Origin: Pantoea sp.
GTDB lineage: Bacteria > Pseudomonadota > Gammaproteobacteria > Enterobacterales > Enterobacteriaceae
Reading direction: 5' to 3'
NCBI RefSeq assembly: GCF_028283705.1
Contig: NZ_JAPWKD010000020.1
Coordinates: 1-64,000, forward strand
Length of the DNA: 64,000 nt
The notes beneath the pieces were generated by a model. The model saw only the letters and a list, made by a program, of their open reading frames with translations. It was not told the DNA's origin and did not search any database. The stretch's first letter is position 1, and each line of letters starts with the position of its first letter. This document shows, piece by piece, positions 59,767-64,000 of this stretch. The position numbers and the translations under genes are program-made.

Positions 59767-61194
59767 TCAGGCCGCGCTGCGCGCGCGCTCGAAGGCGTCC
59801 AGTGTCTTTTTACGTGCGTCCTTATGTTCCACGATTGGCTCGGGATAATCGAGCGTCTTGTTATTTTTCTGCGCCCAGACGTGCGGCTGATGGATATGCG
59901 CATCAGGCACACTTTCCAGCTCGGGGAGCCATTGACGAATAAACTCTCCCTTTTTATCGAAACGCTCACCCTGGGTGGTGGGATTAAAAATGCGGAAATA
60001 AGGTGCAGCATCGGTGCCGGTAGACGCCGCCCACTGCCAGCCACCGTTATTGGCAGCCAGATCGCCATCCATCAACTGTTGCATAAAGTAACGTTCACCT
60101 TCATGCCAGTCGATCAACAGGTCCTTCACCAGAAAGCTGGCAACAATCATCCTTAGCCGGTTATGCATCCAGCCCAACGCATTGAGCTGACGCATGGCGG
60201 CATCGACAATCGGGTAGCCGGTTTTGCCCTGCTGCCAGGCGGAAAAATGGGTCTGATTCTCCTGCCAGCGTACGTTACGCGTCCAGCCAACAAACGGCTG
60301 ATGCTTACACAGCGCCGGAAACGCCACCATCAGATGGCGGTAAAATTCACGCCAGATTAATTCATTCAGCCAGACGAAGGCTTTCCCGCCATCAAGAACA
60401 TCCGGGTGCTGTTTCAGGATGCGATGCAGACACTGACGCGGCGACAACACGCCTGTCGCCAGATACACCGACAACCTGCTGGTGCCATCCACCGCCGGTT
60501 TATCACGCTCGGTTGCATAGTCCACCACTGATTGCTGAGCGAAATGACGCAACTGCTTAAGGGCGGCCTCCTCGCCTGGCGGGAACAGATCTTCATCGAT
60601 CGCTTCCATCGGATAATCGAAGGCGGGTATTTTTTTTCCGGCGTAGACTGGCGCGCCTTCACGCGCGCGCGGGGCCATATGGCACTCGGGTAGTCCCTGA
60701 TGCAGGCGACGGACAAACGCTTTGCTGAACGGGGTAAACACTTTGAACATAGTGTTGTTGCCGGTCTGCACGCTGCCTGGCGGCAACAGCAGGCTGTCAT
60801 CAAAACCCTGACAAATCACGCCCTGATCGTCGAGACGCTTTTCCGCCGCCGCATCACGCTGACGTTCGTTGATTTCATACTGGTAGTTATAAAACAGCTG
60901 ATCAACCTTGTGCTGCTGGCAGAAATCCGCCAGATAATCCACCGATGCGGCAAAATCGTCACATTGATGGTAATGCAGTTTGATGCCACGTTCCGCCAGC
61001 GACGCCTGCAACAGACACAGGCTGTGATAAATAAACGTCGCCTGTTTAGGGGCCATATGATGCTGTTGCCACTGGCCCGGCGTCGCGATAAACAACGCAA
61101 TAACCTGGGCTTTAGCGTCGCGGCAGGCAGCATACAAGGCACTGTTGTCATTGATGCGTAAATCGTTACGCAGCCAGACGAGATGGGTGGTCAT
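59767..61194 (-). CDS. phrB: Deoxyribodipyrimidine photolyase PhrB
   Basis: Light-driven repair of cyclobutane pyrimidine dimers. Start at 61194 (MTTHLVWLRNDLRINDNSAL) gives 475 residues: N-terminal antenna-binding Rossmann domain and C-terminal helical FAD domain with WLNELIWREFYRHLM, LNALGWMHNRLRMIVASFLV and GGWQWAASTGTDAAPYFRIF. Begins 13 bases after ybgA, as in E. coli. Confidence 0.96.
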   Translation of the reverse strand: MTTHLVWLRNDLRINDNSALYAACRDAKAQVIALFIATPGQWQQHHMAPKQATFIYHSLCLLQASLAERGIKLHYHQCDDFAASVDYLADFCQQHKVDQLFYNYQYEINERQRDAAAEKRLDDQGVICQGFDDSLLLPPGSVQTGNNTMFKVFTPFSKAFVRRLHQGLPECHMAPRAREGAPVYAGKKIPAFDYPMEAIDEDLFPPGEEAALKQLRHFAQQSVVDYATERDKPAVDGTSRLSVYLATGVLSPRQCLHRILKQHPDVLDGGKAFVWLNELIWREFYRHLMVAFPALCKHQPFVGWTRNVRWQENQTHFSAWQQGKTGYPIVDAAMRQLNALGWMHNRLRMIVASFLVKDLLIDWHEGERYFMQQLMDGDLAANNGGWQWAASTGTDAAPYFRIFNPTTQGERFDKKGEFIRQWLPELESVPDAHIHQPHVWAQKNNKTLDYPEPIVEHKDARKKTLDAFERARSAA

Positions 61195-61207
61195 AATACT
61201 CCTGACA

Positions 61208-62164
61208 TTATTGGCCGTAGCGCAGTCGCAGCGCTTCCGGGTAGGGATCAAAATAACGCTGCTGGGTCAGCCACGGATGCGGGAACTCGGCCATGTAGTG
61301 TTTCAGCATGGTGATGGGCGCCAGTAACGGCTGTACCCCGCGACGGTAGCGGTCAATCAATTGCGCCAGTTCCTGACGCTGCGGCGAGGTCAGCTGGCGA
61401 CGGAAATAGCCCTGCACATGCATCAGCACATTGGTATGGTTGCGCCGGGTCGATTGATGCGCCAGCAGTTGCATCAGGCGATTGCGGTATTCAAAGGCGT
61501 AATCGTCCAGTGAATCCCACTGATCCATCTTCGCTACAAAACGCCCCAGTTCACGGTATTCATCCTGAGAATGGGACAGCAACAGCAGCTTGTAACGGCT
61601 GTGGAATGCCATCAGTTGATAGCGCGTCAGGCCGTTGCGCCACATTTGATTGAATTCGTGCAAGGCATACACACGCCCGATAAAGTTTTCACGGATATGG
61701 GGGTCATGGAGCCGCCCATCTTCTTCCAGCGGCAACCAGGGTAATTCACGTTGCAGAAACGCAGCGAAAACGCCGGTGCCTGCCTTGCGATTGTTATTGG
61801 TTTCCGGCTCATACACCCGCACCCGTTGCAGGCCACAACTGGGTGATTTGGCACACAGAATATAGCCACAAAGGTGATGCAACGATTTCACCCGCTGCTC
61901 TGACCATTGCGCCATTTCATCAGTGACTTCATCCCCACCCTCTTTACTAAAACAAAGATGCACATGTGCGTCCTCATCTTTTACCAGGCGCAACGCCGGG
62001 CGTGGCGTGGGGAGGCCAATCGCCATTTCAGGGCAGACCGGTTCAAAATGTACAAATGGGGCGAGTTCGTCGGTCGCAAAGGCAAAGCGCTTGTGGCCGC
62101 CATCGAAACGAACGCTATCCCCGAGCAGGCAGGCACTGATACCGACAGGAATTTTCTCGCGCAT
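61208..62164 (-). CDS. ybgA: YbgA, DUF523-DUF1722 fusion
   Basis: 318 residues. The N-terminal half is DUF523 (about 5-145: VGISACLLGDSVRFDGGHKR, CAKSPSCGLQRVRVYEPET). The C-terminal half is DUF1722 (about 180-300: SRYKLLLLSHSQDEYRELGR, NVLMHVQGYFRRQL). E. coli YbgA is only about 169 residues, the DUF1722 part, so the full two-domain form is kept here. Precedes phrB directly. Function unknown; DUF523 has conserved cysteines that could bind metal. Confidence 0.92.
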   Translation of the reverse strand: MREKIPVGISACLLGDSVRFDGGHKRFAFATDELAPFVHFEPVCPEMAIGLPTPRPALRLVKDEDAHVHLCFSKEGGDEVTDEMAQWSEQRVKSLHHLCGYILCAKSPSCGLQRVRVYEPETNNNRKAGTGVFAAFLQRELPWLPLEEDGRLHDPHIRENFIGRVYALHEFNQMWRNGLTRYQLMAFHSRYKLLLLSHSQDEYRELGRFVAKMDQWDSLDDYAFEYRNRLMQLLAHQSTRRNHTNVLMHVQGYFRRQLTSPQRQELAQLIDRYRRGVQPLLAPITMLKHYMAEFPHPWLTQQRYFDPYPEALRLRYGQ

Positions 62165-62260
62165 AGTTGTACAACCTCTGAAATTTTGTAGAGGTTTTAA
62201 GTGTAGCTGAAATGCACGCTGAACACAGCGTCAGCACTGCGTTGAATGGAAAATTGAGAC

Positions 62261-62294
62261 AAAAAAACCCGGTGCTTCAGGGAAGACACCGGGT
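62261..62294 (-). terminator. Rho-independent terminator of ybfA
   Basis: On the minus strand ACCCGGTG, a 12-base loop, CACCGGGT and then TTTTTT, 20 bases after the ybfA stop. Confidence 0.88.
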
Positions 62295-62314
62295 CTGTCT
62301 GCTACGGAGCAGCG

Positions 62315-62515
62315 TTACCAGAAAATACCGCCTGCCGCTTCAGATTGTGCCAGCCACACTGGCTTAGCACTGGTTTTGCACCACATACGATGCAGATAGC
62401 TGTAAAAACGTGCGCGATCGGCACGGAACAGCATCACGGGGAGCGCCAGCACGCCCAGTAACACCACCAGCGCACGGCGCAGCACAACTTTGTAGAGCGG
62501 ATATGCCTGATACAT
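62315..62515 (-). CDS. ybfA: YbfA family small membrane protein
   Basis: 66 residues with one N-terminal hydrophobic helix ([20 protein letters not shown]). The rest, [20 protein letters not shown] then [12 protein letters not shown], matches E. coli YbfA (68 residues, [20 protein letters not shown]). GGAGG lies 8 bases before the ATG. In E. coli ybfA is next to kdpF, at the head of the kdp operon; here kdpE follows instead. Role unknown. Confidence 0.92.
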   Translation of the reverse strand: MYQAYPLYKVVLRRALVVLLGVLALPVMLFRADRARFYSYLHRMWCKTSAKPVWLAQSEAAGGIFW

Positions 62516-62756
62516 GATTGCCTCCTGGTGAGTAATAGAAAATGTGATCTGACACGAATATTACGCCTGGTTGTGTAATTTTACTACTCATCCGACCACT
62601 TTTTTGATCTTTTTTTGTCCATTTTCTCACCGGGCTGAAATTAAGTTACATAAGTGTAAATTTTAAGTTCTCACTGGGTAACAAACTCCAACGCGGACGT
62701 CAGAACGATTTATTGCTACAGTGAGCTGTTATCCATTTTTTGCCGCAGGAGTTCAC

Positions 62757-63431
62757 GTGACCACCATCTTGATCGTCGAAGATGAAAAGGAGATTCGCCG
62801 TTTTGTGCGCCTGGCGCTGGAAGGCGAAGGGTTAAAGATTGTGGAAGCTGAGCAGTTGCAGCGTGGTTTGATCGAAGCCGCAACACGCAAGCCTGACCTG
62901 GTGATCCTGGATTTGGGTCTGCCCGATGGTGATGGTAATGATTTTATCCGCGAAGTACGCCAGTGGAGCAGCATGCCGGTGATTGTGTTATCAGCACGTA
63001 CCGATGAACAGGACAAGATCGATGCGTTGGATGCCGGTGCCGATGACTATCTCACTAAACCTTTTGGTATCGGCGAATTGTTGGCACGCGTCCGCGTGGC
63101 ATTGCGCCGTCATCAGAACAACCAACCCGAGCCGGTCTTGAATTTTGGTGATGTCAGTGTCGATATTGCGGCACGGCGCGTTTTACGCGCGGGTGAGGAA
63201 GTCCATCTGACCCCGACAGAATTTCGCCTGCTCAGCCTGCTGCTGAATAATGCCGGTAAGGTTTTGACGCAACGCCAGTTGCTGAACCAGGTGTGGGGAC
63301 CGAATGCGGTGGAACATAGCCATTATCTGCGTATTTATATGGGGCATTTGCGCCAAAAGCTGGAAGCCAATCCCACTCAGCCAAACCATTTACTGACCGA
63401 GACCGGTATTGGGTATCGATTTATGCCGTAA
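62757..63431 (+). CDS. kdpE: OmpR-family response regulator KdpE, without kdpFABCD
   Basis: Response regulator that in E. coli activates the KdpFABC potassium pump when phosphorylated by KdpD. The GTG at 62757 was chosen: AGGAG is 6 bases before it and the protein (TTILIVEDEKEIRRFVRLAL) aligns with E. coli KdpE. 224 residues with phosphoacceptor Asp52 in ILDLGLPDGDG, Thr/Lys switch residues, and winged-helix HTH ending VEHSHYLRIYMGHLRQKLE. Neither kdpD nor any pump gene is upstream (ybfA, divergent) or within 500 bases downstream. Its target and partner kinase are unclear. Confidence 0.92.
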   Translation: MTTILIVEDEKEIRRFVRLALEGEGLKIVEAEQLQRGLIEAATRKPDLVILDLGLPDGDGNDFIREVRQWSSMPVIVLSARTDEQDKIDALDAGADDYLTKPFGIGELLARVRVALRRHQNNQPEPVLNFGDVSVDIAARRVLRAGEEVHLTPTEFRLLSLLLNNAGKVLTQRQLLNQVWGPNAVEHSHYLRIYMGHLRQKLEANPTQPNHLLTETGIGYRFMP

Positions 63432-63514
63432 AAATGTGTGTTAATCCGCAAATGTTAATCATTAAGGATGACCCACATAATTTTCACTGCGATATTTGAG
63501 TTTCCTCAGTCAGT

Positions 63515-63537
63515 CGTAGCGGCGCGATTTATCGCGC
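63515..63537 (+). repeat. GTAG-type REP element
   Basis: Complete 23-base copy, 83 bases after kdpE. Inverted partner of the copy at 63562. Confidence 0.9.
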
Positions 63538-63561
63538 GTTTTACAACACCGCATAAAAACA

Positions 63562-63584
63562 GCGCGATAAATCGCGCCGCTACG
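63562..63584 (-). repeat. GTAG-type REP element
   Basis: Complete copy facing the one at 63515-63537; 24 bases between them. The pair separates kdpE from the hcp-like gene. Confidence 0.9.
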
Positions 63585-63618
63585 TTACGAGCATTATGAA
63601 ATAAATAGGGAGATTTAA

Positions 63619-64000
63619 ATGAATAATGTTTTTCTTAAAATAGATGGGCTAATGGGAGAGTCAAAGGACTCAGCGCATCAGGGCTGGATTGATGTTGGCA
63701 CTTACTCATGGGGTGTAAGAAGAAAAGGTGATACACCGGGTTCAGGTGCAACAAATTATCATCATCTCGCCGTACATTGCCAGGCAGATAAAGCGACCGC
63801 TGGCGCGCTTATGTATGCTTCAAATGGTAATAAGATAAAGAAAGTAGAAATATCAACATGCAAGGCTGGCGGAAATCAGATGGAATATTATCGAATTACG
63901 CTCGAGAGCGTCACTATCATCGAGGTACTTTTGAATGAAAGTGGTTCAATGACAGACGTTGAATATGAATTCCAGGCTGACAGGGTCAAATTCCAGTACT
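63619..64000 (+). CDS. Hcp-family type VI secretion protein (cut by window end)
   Basis: Open frame from an ATG with GGGAGA 6 bases upstream; 127 codons to the edge with no stop. MNNVFLKIDGLMGESKDSAH, GWIDVGTYSWGVRRKG and YYRITLESVTIIEVLLNESG are typical of the Hcp (T6SS_HCP) tube protein, and the frame still reads Hcp-like at EYEFQADRVKFQY. Composition is AT-richer than the neighbouring core genes, which suggests transfer. Whether it is a plain Hcp or carries a C-terminal toxin cannot be seen. Confidence 0.85.
   Translation, partial: MNNVFLKIDGLMGESKDSAHQGWIDVGTYSWGVRRKGDTPGSGATNYHHLAVHCQADKATAGALMYASNGNKIKKVEISTCKAGGNQMEYYRITLESVTIIEVLLNESGSMTDVEYEFQADRVKFQY

Overview
The window is a stretch of chromosome from a gammaproteobacterium of the order Enterobacterales. 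Gene content and order follow the Escherichia coli bio-gal-nad-tol-cyd-suc-sdh-gltA-nei-phr-ybfA region, and most proteins look close to their E. coli counterparts. Departures from E. coli (no galE in the gal operon, a dispersed GTAG-type REP family, inserted accessory blocks) suggest a Pantoea/Erwinia-like member rather than Escherichia or Salmonella. That genus-level guess is an inference.

Layout: 1-2.4 kb, bioA with its BirA operator at the window edge, and pgl. 2.6-8.7 kb, a ybhA remnant, the molybdate genes modCBA, acrZ, modE and modF; ybhA and the modB/modC junction carry many single-base indels. 8.8-14.3 kb, GalR operators, galTKM without galE, gpmA and aroG. 14.6 kb, ybgS. 15-25 kb, an accessory block inserted between ybgS and zitB. 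It holds a GlnHPQ-like ABC importer, a C45-type N-terminal-nucleophile acylase, a carboxymuconolactone-decarboxylase-like protein, a class III aminotransferase, an RpiR-type regulator, and a divergent response regulator with a BvgS/EvgS-like hybrid kinase whose 3' end overlaps zitB. 25-30.5 kb, zitB, pnuC, nadA with a NadR box, an MGMT gene, an Ada-AlkA fusion, a structured repeat and three tRNA-Lys genes. 30.7-39.7 kb, the Tol-Pal genes and the cytochrome bd genes including tiny cydX. 39.7-41.7 kb, a long intergenic region and two unrecognised genes. 41.7-53.3 kb, sucDCBA, sdhBADC and divergent gltA, the core of the TCA cycle. 53.3-62.5 kb, nei, pcp, a DUF979/DUF969 membrane pair, pxpACB, nif3-like ybgI, phr, a long ybgA and ybfA. 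62.7-64 kb, a kdpE without the rest of kdp, and a truncated hcp-like type VI secretion gene.

Functional themes: central aerobic metabolism (TCA cycle, succinate dehydrogenase, bd oxidase) and envelope integrity (Tol-Pal) are intact. Three accessory units stand out: a probable uptake and degradation pathway for a glutamine-like conjugate; a pyroglutamate unit joining a pyroglutamyl peptidase, a candidate membrane transporter and 5-oxoprolinase; and a two-component system with tandem solute-binding sensor domains now coupled to a zinc exporter. A small REP family recurs in intergenic positions and has twice become the 3' end of a gene.
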